From assembly GCA_016795145.1 (NCBI GenBank), contig JAEUII010000100.1, forward strand, positions 1 through 46,530: DNA of 46,530 bases, written 5' to 3'. Under the pieces are notes generated by a model, which ran no database searches, was not told where the DNA came from, and was given only the letters and a program-made list of their open reading frames with translations. The DNA is from Planctomycetaceae bacterium (lineage in GTDB: Bacteria > Planctomycetota > Planctomycetia > Planctomycetales > Planctomycetaceae). Shown here one piece after another: positions 17,601 through 26,305 of this stretch (position 1 is its first letter; every line of letters starts with the position of its first letter). Position numbers and translations under genes: made by a program.

Positions 17601-19038
17601 TCGAAACATCCTGACGATACTCGCCAAGGCTGACACGAAGAAGACACCGGAAGAAATTGCGAATGAGATTACGCTGGAGCAGGCACAGTCTGTTGCCGCT
17701 GAGCGAATTTCTTCCGACCTGTTTCAGGTGATCTCACTGCTGATGGAAGAGTCGCCGAATGACAAGCGGCTGACCCAGATCCGAAGTCGGCTTCAGGCAC
17801 TTGGCACGGAAGATTCACCTGCCTTGACAGCGGCTATGAACGAAGAGCTCGGACGCCTCGTGTGGGACGACCTGCAGGCTCGAGTTGGCCAGTTGATGCC
17901 CGGGGGAAAAGCCAATGCATCCTTCACCGCGTCAGCGAAATCCGTGACGGCGATTCTGGACGCGTGGAAGAAAGCCGACGTTGGCCTTTTCAATGAGTCT
18001 GTTACTGCGTATCAGACCGCCCTGAAAGAGAAGCCGCTTCCTCATGTGGATGCGAAGCGAGTTGCAGTCGAAGCATGGTTCAATTACTTCGAACCATTTT
18101 ACAAGACGGAGTTTATCTATCTGCCGATTCTCATTTTGACATTCGTCGGGTGGCTGCTGCCGCTGAATGGTTCTCTTCGAAAGACGTCGCTGTTCCTTCT
18201 GGTGTTTGGCCTTCTGCTCCATACGCTGGCGCTGGGATTGCGTATGTGGATTTCCGGCAGACCCCCAGTGACCAATCTCTATTCGTCGGCCATCTTCATC
18301 GGCTGGGCTGTCGTCATTATGGCGATGATTGTGGAACTGATCCTGAAGAATGGTATCGGCAATCTCGTTGGAGCAGCCTCAGGAGCAGGCACGCTGATGA
18401 TTGCTCATTATCTGGCTCGTGATGACGGTGATACGCTTGGAGTCATGCAGGCCGTGCTCGACACAGCCTTTTGGCTGGCGACTCACGTTGTTTGTATTAC
18501 TCTGGGATATGCGGCAACGTTCCTCGCCGGATTTCTGGGGCTGGGATACCTTGGACTCTGCGTGGCCGAGAAATTCACTGGCCCGCTCATCAACAAGTCC
18601 ACGAATACATCGATGCGAGTACTCACGGGACGAATGGTCTACGGCGTGCTCTGCTTTGCTCTGTTCTTCAGTCTTGTTGGTACCGTGCTTGGCGGTCTTT
18701 GGGCCGACGACTCATGGGGCCGATTCTGGGGATGGGACCCGAAAGAAAACGGCGCGATGCTGATCGTGATCTGGAACGCGGTGATCCTGCATGCTCGCTG
18801 GGACAAGATGGTTGCTGACTATGGTACCGCCGTCCTCGCCATGCTGGGCAACATCGTGACAGCATGGTCATGGTTTGGAGTCAATGAACTGGGCGCTGGA
18901 CTGCACGCGTACGGGTTCACCGAAGGACGCTTGTATGCTTTGTTCGTGTTCGTGGTGATCCAGGCGTGGGTGGTCGTTGGCTTTACCGTCTTTGCACGTT
19001 CACTGGCAAAGCCGGTTAACGCCTCCGCCGCCGGATAG
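14617..19038 (+). CDS. ccsBA: Fused cytochrome c synthetase CcsB-CcsA (System II)
   Basis: A 1473-residue membrane protein. The N-terminal ResB/CcsB part has membrane helices near 36-55, 110-130 and 136-157, a large extracytoplasmic region and a helix near 560. After a further helix near 633-655 comes about 500 mostly soluble, helical residues that open with LPIAWNGRAQPVDSLART, a segment also known in fused CcsBA proteins of other phyla. The C-terminal CcsA part has SGRPPVTNLYSS (about 1208), the heme-handling WWD-type motif WGRFWGWDPKENG (from about 1367) and GAGLHAYGF (about 1426). The protein would carry heme out of the cytoplasm and join it to CxxCH of apocytochromes. A PVC cytochrome follows after 98 bases and an ECF pair lies upstream. 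Confidence 0.92.
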   Translation: MSTTAAPGEFRGTGKDILASSDALALRVIQALASLKLTCVLFLLAMVIVFVGSLAQSRRDVWQVMAEYFRCYIAWIDLQDLFPPSMFGNYGAEVAKAAGVLRYIPFPGGWTIGWLLLSNLIAAHALKFKVRATGMRLAAGLAFIVVGLLMMWLIVYTGNQQTGVEAANWLLDPTAIWYLMQSILGLAGISTIFAGCLNKKNGTTARAVIILVGTVLTGVFLYYVLGGEKTRLNLSSMRILWQLLKGTACSIVLLIGSNLLFEKRGGIALLHFGVAMLMISELQVGLVAKENMVMLTEGETTTFARDVRERELAILFRKESGEEDWVTISEKKLVDASKAAGPASDKAETSFAKPGGEVTPGQIISLADLQSLQLPFDLAVRSFVRNSTLRGKQPGEEAELAKGLSSFATVDEVPPVNGMDSQQDESSVFVDVIERASGKILASLLVSQNVSEMQAPGLAEKVSVADKDYYFYLRFQRNYKPYEVKLIDVSRKNYVGTATPRDYRSEIEITEDGSTEKFTLWMNNPLRYKGETFYQSGYTPLENGKEATTLSVVRNSGWMLPYIACMIVSVGMFAQFGQTLLRFLDRSDRRVPKAATGDSDEDSATPAATFRPGFAPIAPKEIVESPEPKAGWMAAFGIPAMVTLIFVVYVVRGMAPPKPVENAMNLYRFAQLPIAWNGRAQPVDSLARTQLMLISSKSTFEAELEPWQLSDDKVREAIIKSVQDAWPQVNVEELKSLKGTYSEWIAKVIGLTEAEPEAVEARLRPLMVRKAPAVHWLLDVMTRPEVAARHRVLKIEDDKILSLLGLPKRGGLTYSIAEVRKNLDDLENIMRNALAKKNAKTEVLDVTEGRVLTLFDNLRRINQLADVFGVQETDNALDSAITSWRILRALGNEPAVMAVPTGYDEDEQRSWETYVAASAVSTMNEQMAAQEISNYEQFAEYLKNKRPLELVQRSVIGSYGILLSTAKETASEGSPGESVRKAAEDGLKRVDDIYLRNILTILAKADTKKTPEEIANEITLEQAQSVAAERISSDLFQVISLLMEESPNDKRLTQIRSRLQALGTEDSPALTAAMNEELGRLVWDDLQARVGQLMPGGKANASFTASAKSVTAILDAWKKADVGLFNESVTAYQTALKEKPLPHVDAKRVAVEAWFNYFEPFYKTEFIYLPILILTFVGWLLPLNGSLRKTSLFLLVFGLLLHTLALGLRMWISGRPPVTNLYSSAIFIGWAVVIMAMIVELILKNGIGNLVGAASGAGTLMIAHYLARDDGDTLGVMQAVLDTAFWLATHVVCITLGYAATFLAGFLGLGYLGLCVAEKFTGPLINKSTNTSMRVLTGRMVYGVLCFALFFSLVGTVLGGLWADDSWGRFWGWDPKENGAMLIVIWNAVILHARWDKMVADYGTAVLAMLGNIVTAWSWFGVNELGAGLHAYGFTEGRLYALFVFVVIQAWVVVGFTVFARSLAKPVNASAAG

Positions 19039-19136
19039 TCGAATTCTGTGACCTTCCCTGAAGCCTGGTCTTCCAATTCTCGCCGAGATAAACTCCTCGA
19101 TCGACATTGAAAAGTGTTTTGATCCAGGAGTTGGCG

Positions 19137-22100
19137 ATGGGCACATTCAGGCAGTGTTCTTGCGTTGCGTTTGTTTGCATCTTCTTCAACATTGCGACCG
19201 GAACATTCGCCGAAGATGTTGTGATCGGAGACCGCGTCCTGCATGTTGCTGACGGCTATGAGGTGAGTCTCGCCGTCCCTTCGTCGCTGGCAGAGCGCCC
19301 GATTGCCGTTGCACGCGATGAACAAGGTCGGCTGTATGTCACTGATTCAGGTGGCATGACCGAGCGAGCTGAAAAGCAGCTGGAAGAGAAGCCTCACCGC
19401 ATTCGCCGTTTGACTGATATCGACGGTGACGGGGTCTATGATCAATCCACACTGTTTGCCGACCGGATGATGTTCCCGGAAGGCTGCCTGTGGTTTCGCG
19501 GATCGCTGTATGTTGCCGCCCCTCCGGAGATATGGAAGCTGACAGACACAGATGACGACGGCGTTTGTGACAAGCGTGAAGTCTGGTTCAACGGAACGAC
19601 TCTGACAGGCTGTGGGAATGATCTTCACGGTCCATACGCAGGGCTCGACGGTCGGATCTACTGGTGCAAAGGGGCATTTGCAGAACAGAAACACGTCCTG
19701 TCGGATGGCGTTCCGCTGGTGACTCAGTCATCACACATTTTTCGTGCGAAGCCGGACGGCAGCCAGATGGAGAATGTTCTGACCGGTGGCATGGACAATC
19801 CGGTCAACGTGGCGTTTCTGAGGAACGGTGAGCGCTTTCTAAGCTGCACGTTCTTTCAGTTCCCCGAAGCCGGACGTCGTGACGGATTGATTCACGCAAT
19901 TTACGGCGGTGTCTACGGCAAGAAACACTCGTCCATCTATGCTCACCCCATGACGGGTGATGTCATGCCTGTGTTGAATCATCAGGGTGCCGCTGCACCG
20001 TGCGGTTTGATTGCCGGCAGTGACCAGCTGTTTGGAGGAGATCACGATCAACAGTTGTTTGCGTGCTACTTCAATCTGCATAAAGTCGTGCAACATCGGC
20101 TGATCCCGAATGGTCCTACGTATCGAACAGAAGATACGGATCTGTTGTCCTGTGATCATCCGGATTTTCATCCGACGGATGTCTTTGAAGATGCCGATGG
20201 AAGTCTGCTGGTTGTTGATACGGGCGGTTGGTACAAGGTCTGTTGTCCAACATCACAGCTCGCTAAGCCGGATGTACTTGGTGCTGTGTATCGAGTCCGC
20301 CGAAAAGGTCAGGCAACTGTCACGAACGGACTCGGCCAGGACATTGCGTGGAGGGACGCTGATGAAAAGACGCTGGTGGGACTTCTGGAAGATTCTCGCG
20401 TCTTCGTCCAGCGCCGTGCGGCTGATCTGCTTCGGCTCAAGGGACAAGCGGCGATTCCATTTCTGGCTGATACGCTGCTGGAGCACTCATCTGCGGATGT
20501 TCGCCTGCGAGCGGTTTGGGTACTTGCCGGCATTGATCATTCGGACGCTGGCCACGCAGCGGCATTGGCACTCGAAGATGCGGATGTTGATGTTCGTCAG
20601 GCTGCTGCTCATGCTGTCGGCCTGCATCGAGAGGCCAGGGCACTAGAACGCCTGATTGATGTGGCAAATGGACCGGAGGCTGGTCCGGCGCGAGCTGCGA
20701 TGGAGGCGATCGGACGGATTCGCAACGCCGATACTGTGTCACAGGTTTTTGAACTGCTTGCCAGATCAACAAATACTGAATTCGCTGCCGGAGGCGAACC
20801 ACTCGATGACGCCGCACGCATTATGGAGCATGCTGGAATCTATGCGTTGATTGAAACGGCCAGCGTGAAGGAGACACGAAAGGGCTTGCAGTCTGATTCA
20901 CCTGCGGTCCTGCGAGCAGCTCTGGTTGCGCTGGACCAGATGCGCGGCGGGGATCTCAAACCGGAAGACGTGATTTCTCAAATGTCTCACGCTGATCGCC
21001 GCGTGCGAGCCACTGCGGCGTGGATTGTGAACCATCATCCCGACTGGGGCGGTGCTCTCTCTCAGTATTTTGGCTCACGACTGGCCTCACTGAATTCACT
21101 GAACAAGGACGAGCAGACTCAGCTTCAGGAACTGCTTGGGAATCTGGCGACAGCACCCGAGATTCAGATGCTGCTCACATCCGGTCTGGCTGCGGACGCG
21201 AATGCCGACGTTCGCAGGTTTGTACTGAGAACTCTCTCGGCAACCGGTCTGTCGTCGACACCGACAGCATGGCTGGATGCACTTGCGAAGCTTGCCGCAA
21301 CAGAGGATGCCGAAGTGCTGTCTCTGGTGGTGAGCGCCGCCCGACACTTGCCTCAGCCAAAGGATGGTCATGCACAACTGCGTCAGGCTCTTGCAACGGT
21401 CGCTTCCAACGATGCGCTATCGCCCGAGTTGCGACTTTCCGCCATCGATGCCGCTGGGAATGGACTGAAGCTCGATGATAAGACGTTCGCACTGTTACGA
21501 CGAAATCTGAATCCTGAACTCCCCCTCGACCAGCGAAGCATCGCGGCGAATCGGCTTGCTGGTTCGGCTCTTTCGGAGGCTCAGGTCTTTACGCTTGTTG
21601 AATCACTTGGCGAAGTGGGCGCGATGGAACTTCCGAAGCTGCTGCCTGCTTTCGAACAGCATGCGTCAGAATCTCAGGGAGCAAGGCTGGTGGAAACGTT
21701 GAAGGCATCGCCTGGGTTTCGGGGACTTCGAGTGGATCTCATTCGGCCGTTGTTTGCAAAATATCCGGCGTCGGTTCAGTCGTCTTCGCAGGCTCTGGTT
21801 CGCATGCTGAACGCGAGCATCGAAGAACAAACGGCTCAGCTGGAGCAGTTGCTGAAGACCCTTCCCGATGGCGATGTGCGCCGAGGGCACGAGGTGTTCA
21901 TGAGTCGCAAAGCGGCCTGCAACACCTGTCACAAACTGGGATACGGCGGAGGACGGCTGGGGCCTGATCTGACGAATATCGGCAAGGCTCGTAATCGTCG
22001 AGACCTTCTTGAAGCCATTGTATTCCCCAGTGCCAGCATTGTTCGCGGGTATGAGCCGATCGCCGCCGAGCTGCAAGACGGACGCATTGTGGCGGGAATC

Positions 22101-22289
22101 ATCACGGGGGAAAATCAGTCCGAGATCGTCGTGTCTCAGGATGCCGTGAAGTCCGTCCACATCGCTCGAAGCGACGTCGTTCAGATACAGCCGTCGAATG
22201 TCTCGCCAATGCCCACTGGTTTGCTGACGTTACTGAGTGCTCAGGAAATTGCTGACCTCGTTGCGTTCCTGCAGAGTGATCAGCGATAG
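19137..22289 (+). CDS. PVC-type dehydrogenase/HEAT-repeat/cytochrome c protein, copy 1
   Basis: A 1050-residue secreted protein from ATG 19137 (AGGAG 6 bases upstream; an earlier in-frame start at 19107 lacks a site). The signal peptide covers about 1-25. The order of parts is a six-bladed beta-propeller of the PVC membrane-bound dehydrogenase type (about 30-390) with calcium-loop-like DIDGDGVYD and DTDDDGVCDKREV, HEAT-like helical repeats (about 420-880), and a C-terminal cytochrome c domain with C928-N-T-C931-H932 and GPDL after it; a later Met supplies the second heme ligand. Such proteins are typical of Planctomycetota and Verrucomicrobiota and are thought to oxidise sugars or related compounds outside the cytoplasm. 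The substrate is unknown. Position directly after ccsBA fits its need for heme attachment. Confidence 0.88.
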   Translation: MGTFRQCSCVAFVCIFFNIATGTFAEDVVIGDRVLHVADGYEVSLAVPSSLAERPIAVARDEQGRLYVTDSGGMTERAEKQLEEKPHRIRRLTDIDGDGVYDQSTLFADRMMFPEGCLWFRGSLYVAAPPEIWKLTDTDDDGVCDKREVWFNGTTLTGCGNDLHGPYAGLDGRIYWCKGAFAEQKHVLSDGVPLVTQSSHIFRAKPDGSQMENVLTGGMDNPVNVAFLRNGERFLSCTFFQFPEAGRRDGLIHAIYGGVYGKKHSSIYAHPMTGDVMPVLNHQGAAAPCGLIAGSDQLFGGDHDQQLFACYFNLHKVVQHRLIPNGPTYRTEDTDLLSCDHPDFHPTDVFEDADGSLLVVDTGGWYKVCCPTSQLAKPDVLGAVYRVRRKGQATVTNGLGQDIAWRDADEKTLVGLLEDSRVFVQRRAADLLRLKGQAAIPFLADTLLEHSSADVRLRAVWVLAGIDHSDAGHAAALALEDADVDVRQAAAHAVGLHREARALERLIDVANGPEAGPARAAMEAIGRIRNADTVSQVFELLARSTNTEFAAGGEPLDDAARIMEHAGIYALIETASVKETRKGLQSDSPAVLRAALVALDQMRGGDLKPEDVISQMSHADRRVRATAAWIVNHHPDWGGALSQYFGSRLASLNSLNKDEQTQLQELLGNLATAPEIQMLLTSGLAADANADVRRFVLRTLSATGLSSTPTAWLDALAKLAATEDAEVLSLVVSAARHLPQPKDGHAQLRQALATVASNDALSPELRLSAIDAAGNGLKLDDKTFALLRRNLNPELPLDQRSIAANRLAGSALSEAQVFTLVESLGEVGAMELPKLLPAFEQHASESQGARLVETLKASPGFRGLRVDLIRPLFAKYPASVQSSSQALVRMLNASIEEQTAQLEQLLKTLPDGDVRRGHEVFMSRKAACNTCHKLGYGGGRLGPDLTNIGKARNRRDLLEAIVFPSASIVRGYEPIAAELQDGRIVAGIITGENQSEIVVSQDAVKSVHIARSDVVQIQPSNVSPMPTGLLTLLSAQEIADLVAFLQSDQR

Positions 22290-22311
22290 ACGCCGGAGTT
22301 ACGCAGTATTC

Positions 22312-22383
22312 GTAGCGGCAGGGCGCGAGCCCTCCGGTGAGTCTGCGTCGTGAATTCACCGGACGGCTTGCGAGTTCCGCTAC
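22312..22383. repeat. Imperfect palindrome in a convergent gap (family A)
   Basis: Arms at 22312-22340 and 22356-22383 begin with GTAGCGG and end with CCGCTAC. They pair over most of their length with several mismatches and one bulge, with a 15-base loop. The element lies 22 bases past the PVC cytochrome stop and 36 bases past the lactonase stop on the other strand. It resembles dispersed palindromes of planctomycete intergenic regions. It may act as a bidirectional terminator or mRNA 3' stabiliser. Confidence 0.65.
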
Positions 22384-22419
22384 AAAATCCTTCACAGCGT
22401 TTTTTAATTCTCCGGTCGC

Positions 22420-23526
22420 TCAGGCTGATTCCACGCACGTGATGCACCACGAGACAGGGCCCGATTCCAGCGTATCAAATCTCGAGAGCTGCCCATTGGA
22501 CTCAATACGAAAGCAGGCGATCTTTCCGGTTGCTTCACCGGCCGCGTACAGGAAGCGATTGTCTCTACTGATCGCAAATGACCTCGGAACCGCTTCGGTT
22601 GGCGTGATGGAGATCAGCTCCAGCCGGCCCGTCGACTGATCAACAGCAAAGCCTGCGAGACTATTGTGTCCTCGGTTCGCGACATACAGAAACTTGCCGT
22701 CCGAAGTAAGAAGACACTCCGCCGTTGAGTTCTGCGTGGCATCGAATTCGGCCGGAACCGAACGGACAGACTGAACCAGACGAAGCTGTCCCGACTGCAG
22801 ATCACACTCGTAACATGACGCACCATCTTCAGTGCTGCTGCCGGCCTCATTGCTGCAATACGCCCATCGGTCGGAAGGGTGCAAGACGATGTGGCGAGGA
22901 TTCTTGCCGTCAGGGGCGACGACGAACGGAGGATCGAGGGGCGTCAGTTTTCCCGTCATTGCATTGAAACGAAACTGATCAATCCGGTTTGCCCCCGTGT
23001 GGCTGACTCGAACGTACGCGTTCTTCGAATCAATGCAAACACCATGCGCGTTCTGAGCAGTGTTCTTTGAATCCACGGGCGATGCGGAGAGTGTTCCGTC
23101 GTCCGCTACGGAATGCACGGTCACCTTGTTGCTGACATAATAAGGCGTCAGCAGGAACCGACCGGTTCGATCAAGAAGCAGATAGGCCGGATCGTCGCCG
23201 GCCGGCACGACGTTAATCAGTGTGAGTTTTCCTGAGCTTCGATCAATGCGATAGCTCGCCAGTTCGCTGGAACTGCGGAAAGAAACAAACAGGAATTTGC
23301 CGTCCGCGGAACCCAGCGTATTCGCGGGCTCTGCGGGACATTCTGTCACCGCGACGCGAGTCAGTTTTCCGGTTTCCCTATCCCTCCGCCATGTCACAAT
23401 CTGCCGTTTCTCCAGCAGGCTGACGAACACAAACGACACGCTGGCGTCGGTCGTCGAGGCCGCGTTTAGAGCCCGATGAGCCACCATGGTCCCAAAAAGG
23501 ATGCCTGTCGCCGTTCGCCTTTTCAT
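22420..23526 (-). CDS. Lactonase-family seven-bladed beta-propeller protein
   Basis: A 368-residue protein whose repeated strand pattern (DRETGKL, DRSSGKL, DDGTL, NAMTGKL, DLQSGQL, DQSTGRL, IESNGQL) marks seven propeller blades, as in the Pgl/YbhE family (3-carboxymuconate cyclase-like, PF10282 type). Pgl members hydrolyse 6-phosphogluconolactone, but many secreted relatives in planctomycetes have no shown activity. The N-terminus (MKRRTATGILFGTMVAHRAL) is a weak signal peptide, so export is likely but not sure; an exported protein would not be the cytosolic pentose-phosphate enzyme. The start ATG 23526 has GAGG 4 bases upstream. It converges with the PVC cytochrome across palindrome 22312-22383. 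Confidence 0.82.
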   Translation of the reverse strand: MKRRTATGILFGTMVAHRALNAASTTDASVSFVFVSLLEKRQIVTWRRDRETGKLTRVAVTECPAEPANTLGSADGKFLFVSFRSSSELASYRIDRSSGKLTLINVVPAGDDPAYLLLDRTGRFLLTPYYVSNKVTVHSVADDGTLSASPVDSKNTAQNAHGVCIDSKNAYVRVSHTGANRIDQFRFNAMTGKLTPLDPPFVVAPDGKNPRHIVLHPSDRWAYCSNEAGSSTEDGASCYECDLQSGQLRLVQSVRSVPAEFDATQNSTAECLLTSDGKFLYVANRGHNSLAGFAVDQSTGRLELISITPTEAVPRSFAISRDNRFLYAAGEATGKIACFRIESNGQLSRFDTLESGPVSWCITCVESA

Positions 23527-23854
23527 GATGCCTCATCTCTTCAGGTGCCATGCACCGATGCGTCAATATTCAGTAGAATGACTGGGTTTCCGAGACTGGA
23601 TGTGTATCAACTCTTCATCAGATTCGCCATGCGGTGGCGTTGTCGGGGATACCGGTTCGCATGTTCAGTGATGTCGGAGGATGGCAACGTTTCGGCATTC
23701 ACGTCACGAGCGGCCCGGTGTCTTTCGGCAACGGGCTGCGCCTCCGGAATTGGAGGCCTGGGGAATGGAACACACCCGTATCGTGTAGGGCTCATCGGAT
23801 TGAGTTGAGAAGAACCTAAATGGTCGGGAACGGGTGTTACCCTGGAGTCTGGTT
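23527..23854. other. Divergent intergenic region, nothing recognised
   Basis: 328 bases between the lactonase start (minus) and the Calx-beta gene start (plus). Short frames exist on both strands but none has a ribosome-binding site or a recognisable product. Promoters for both genes are expected here; none stands out. Confidence 0.45.
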
Positions 23855-26305
23855 ATGTGGAACCTCGTCGTGGGGATGTTCCAGAACAATCTGAGTCGAG
23901 CCGCTGTTGTTCGTCGTTGTCGACGCACGAACTGTCAGGCGGCCTGGGGCCTCACGGAGCGTCTTGAGTCGCGCTGGTTGCCGGCAACGCTGCCGAAATT
24001 GTCCGTTGCGGATGTTCGAGTCACCGAAGGGGACGCTGACTCAGTCATGGCCAATGTGGTTGTGTCGCTGAATCAGGCCTCCAGCGAAGTGGTCTCCTTT
24101 CGCCTGCAGACTCGCAACAGAACTGCTGCAGCAGGACTCGATTACACGGCTGTGAACGGAATCTATACGATTCCTGCAGGAAGCCTCTCCACGATCGTCC
24201 CGATCGCAGTGCGCGGTGACAGAACAGATGAGCTTGCGGAATCGTTTGACGTTCTGCTGTCGCTCCCGAAGAAAGCTACGATCGCACGATCGCAGGGACT
24301 TGTCACGATTGATGACAATGATGCTCCTCCAGAGATTTCGCTGAGCGACGTCCAGGTCACAGAAGGCGCTTTTGCATTTGTGAACGTCCAACTTTCTGCA
24401 GCATCGTCGTTGCCCGTGAGTTTTCGCTACAGCACTCAATCTGGATCGGCTGTCGCGGGCCAGGACTTTGTCAACGCGAGCTCGCTGTTTGCCATTCCAG
24501 CCGGCCTCACGTCCATGAAGATTCCGGTAGCAACCATCAATGATGTCATCGACGAACCAGCTGAAGATTTGAGGTTCATGATCTCCGGCGCCGTGAATGG
24601 GACGATTGTCGATGGCAGCGCTCAAGTCACTCTGACAGACAACGATGCGCCGCCGGTGCTTTCTGTTGCGTCGTCAACGATCAAGGAAGGACAAGCGACG
24701 GCGACAGTTGGAACAGCACGAGTGACGCTGAGCAGTGTTTCCGGATTTCCGGTCTCGTTTTCTCTGACCTACAACGATCGACTCGCAAAAACCGGCGTTG
24801 ATTACTCCCCGATCTCCAGCACACTGACCATCGCACCAGGTCAGAAGTTTGTTGACATTCCGGTCACGATCCTTGGTAATTCAATTGCTCAGCCCGACCG
24901 TGTTTTCACGATCGAGATTCGGGGCCCGCAGAATGCCACAATGTCCTCGTCATCGGGCATGTTGTCCGCCACTGTGACGATTGACGATGACGACACCACG
25001 GCACTCCCGCTGTTTTCAGCCACTGACCTCAAGTACCAGGGAGCTTTTCGTCTGCCTTCAGGCCCGAATGGATCATCGACCTTCGAGTTCAGTGGCAACT
25101 CGCTCGCATGGAACCCAGCGAATGGTTCCCTCTTTACCGGAGCGAATGTTGACTATGGGCTGCATCTGGCGGAATTTCAGGTCCCGACAAAACTGGGCAC
25201 AAGTTCCAATCCCGCGCTGCTGCCGGAGGCTCGTGTTCTGCAATCGTTTACAGACCTTGGCAGTCTGTTGACAAAAGATGCGGGAGGATTGTCACAAACT
25301 CCGGAACTGGATTACCTCAACCTGAACATCGGTGGTTTGCTGGTGACCCAGGGCGGGCTCACCGGCGGAATGTTCATGGGATACCGCGGTGAGAATCCGG
25401 AAGAGTCCACTCATACTCATTTCCGTACGACGACAACCAACCTGTCCGATTTAACCACCAGCACCTTTCACGGCCTTCTGGACATTCGGCCGGAAGGATC
25501 GGACTTTCGAGGTCGGCTATTGGGTGGCTACATGGCCGAAGTGCCGGCTCAGTGGCAGAATTGGATTGGGGCGGAGTTTGTCACTGGGGCCGCCGGGCTC
25601 AACCGCATTCAGTCTTCGTCGTCCGGACCTGCTCTGTTTGGTTTCGACGCCAACGCGCCGGAACACAGCATGGCTGATCCACTGGTCTACTATCCGTATG
25701 GCAACGCCCTGCAATGGGCCGATCCGGTTGGTAATCGACTCGCACCGGCGCAGCCTTTGTTTAATGGGACAGCAAAGGTGGAAGGAGTTGCGTTTGTTCC
25801 GGGAACACGTTCCGTCGTCTTTCTTGGATCAAACGGCCTGACTCCGATTGGCTACGGGATCGGCTCAGCGTTTCGCGACAACGCGCGAGTTTACAAAGGC
25901 TATCATGCTCAGAACGGCGTCTACAAATATCAGATCTGGGCTTACGACATCGACGATTTCGTTCGAGTGCGCAACGGATTGAAGGCACCTTGGGAATTGC
26001 GTCCGACGACAGTGATGAACTTCGACCTACCGACACCGGAACCCAGCAAATACCTTGGCGGAACGGCATTTGATCCAGCGACCGGCCGGCTGTTTGTGTC
26101 GCAGCGGTATGCAGGAGTCGACTACACGCCCGTGATTCACGTTTATCAGCTTGGCAAGCCCGTTTCGCCGGCACGTCAGTCGAGCGGAACACTGTCGTCG
26201 ATGGTGAAAACGTCCGCGAGTTCCGGCTCTGTTAGCTCAACAGTGCGACACGATGTGTTCAAGCACGACGATGAGTTCTTCGGGGCAGGCAGCGTACTAC
26301 TTTGA
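23855..26305 (+). CDS. Secreted Calx-beta repeat protein with LESR N-terminal motif
   Basis: An 816-residue protein from ATG 23855 (GGAG 7 bases upstream). The N-terminus is basic and then reads LESRWLPAT near residues 37-45, a variant of the LEPR-xLL motif that precedes exported, often giant, planctomycete proteins. Three Calx-beta domains follow (about 48-155, 160-265 and 268-385), each with the VTEG or IKEG start, the G-x-DY or G-x-DF core and a closing TIDDND/TLTDNDAP calcium-binding Asp cluster. The remaining 400 residues contain repeated strand motifs (FEFSGNSLAWNPANGSLF, GGTAFDPATGRLFVSQ) that suggest a beta-propeller. A role in surface adhesion or matrix is the family expectation. Its last nine bases are shared with the end of ybeY on the opposite strand. 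Confidence 0.85.
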   Translation: MWNLVVGMFQNNLSRAAVVRRCRRTNCQAAWGLTERLESRWLPATLPKLSVADVRVTEGDADSVMANVVVSLNQASSEVVSFRLQTRNRTAAAGLDYTAVNGIYTIPAGSLSTIVPIAVRGDRTDELAESFDVLLSLPKKATIARSQGLVTIDDNDAPPEISLSDVQVTEGAFAFVNVQLSAASSLPVSFRYSTQSGSAVAGQDFVNASSLFAIPAGLTSMKIPVATINDVIDEPAEDLRFMISGAVNGTIVDGSAQVTLTDNDAPPVLSVASSTIKEGQATATVGTARVTLSSVSGFPVSFSLTYNDRLAKTGVDYSPISSTLTIAPGQKFVDIPVTILGNSIAQPDRVFTIEIRGPQNATMSSSSGMLSATVTIDDDDTTALPLFSATDLKYQGAFRLPSGPNGSSTFEFSGNSLAWNPANGSLFTGANVDYGLHLAEFQVPTKLGTSSNPALLPEARVLQSFTDLGSLLTKDAGGLSQTPELDYLNLNIGGLLVTQGGLTGGMFMGYRGENPEESTHTHFRTTTTNLSDLTTSTFHGLLDIRPEGSDFRGRLLGGYMAEVPAQWQNWIGAEFVTGAAGLNRIQSSSSGPALFGFDANAPEHSMADPLVYYPYGNALQWADPVGNRLAPAQPLFNGTAKVEGVAFVPGTRSVVFLGSNGLTPIGYGIGSAFRDNARVYKGYHAQNGVYKYQIWAYDIDDFVRVRNGLKAPWELRPTTVMNFDLPTPEPSKYLGGTAFDPATGRLFVSQRYAGVDYTPVIHVYQLGKPVSPARQSSGTLSSMVKTSASSGSVSSTVRHDVFKHDDEFFGAGSVLL

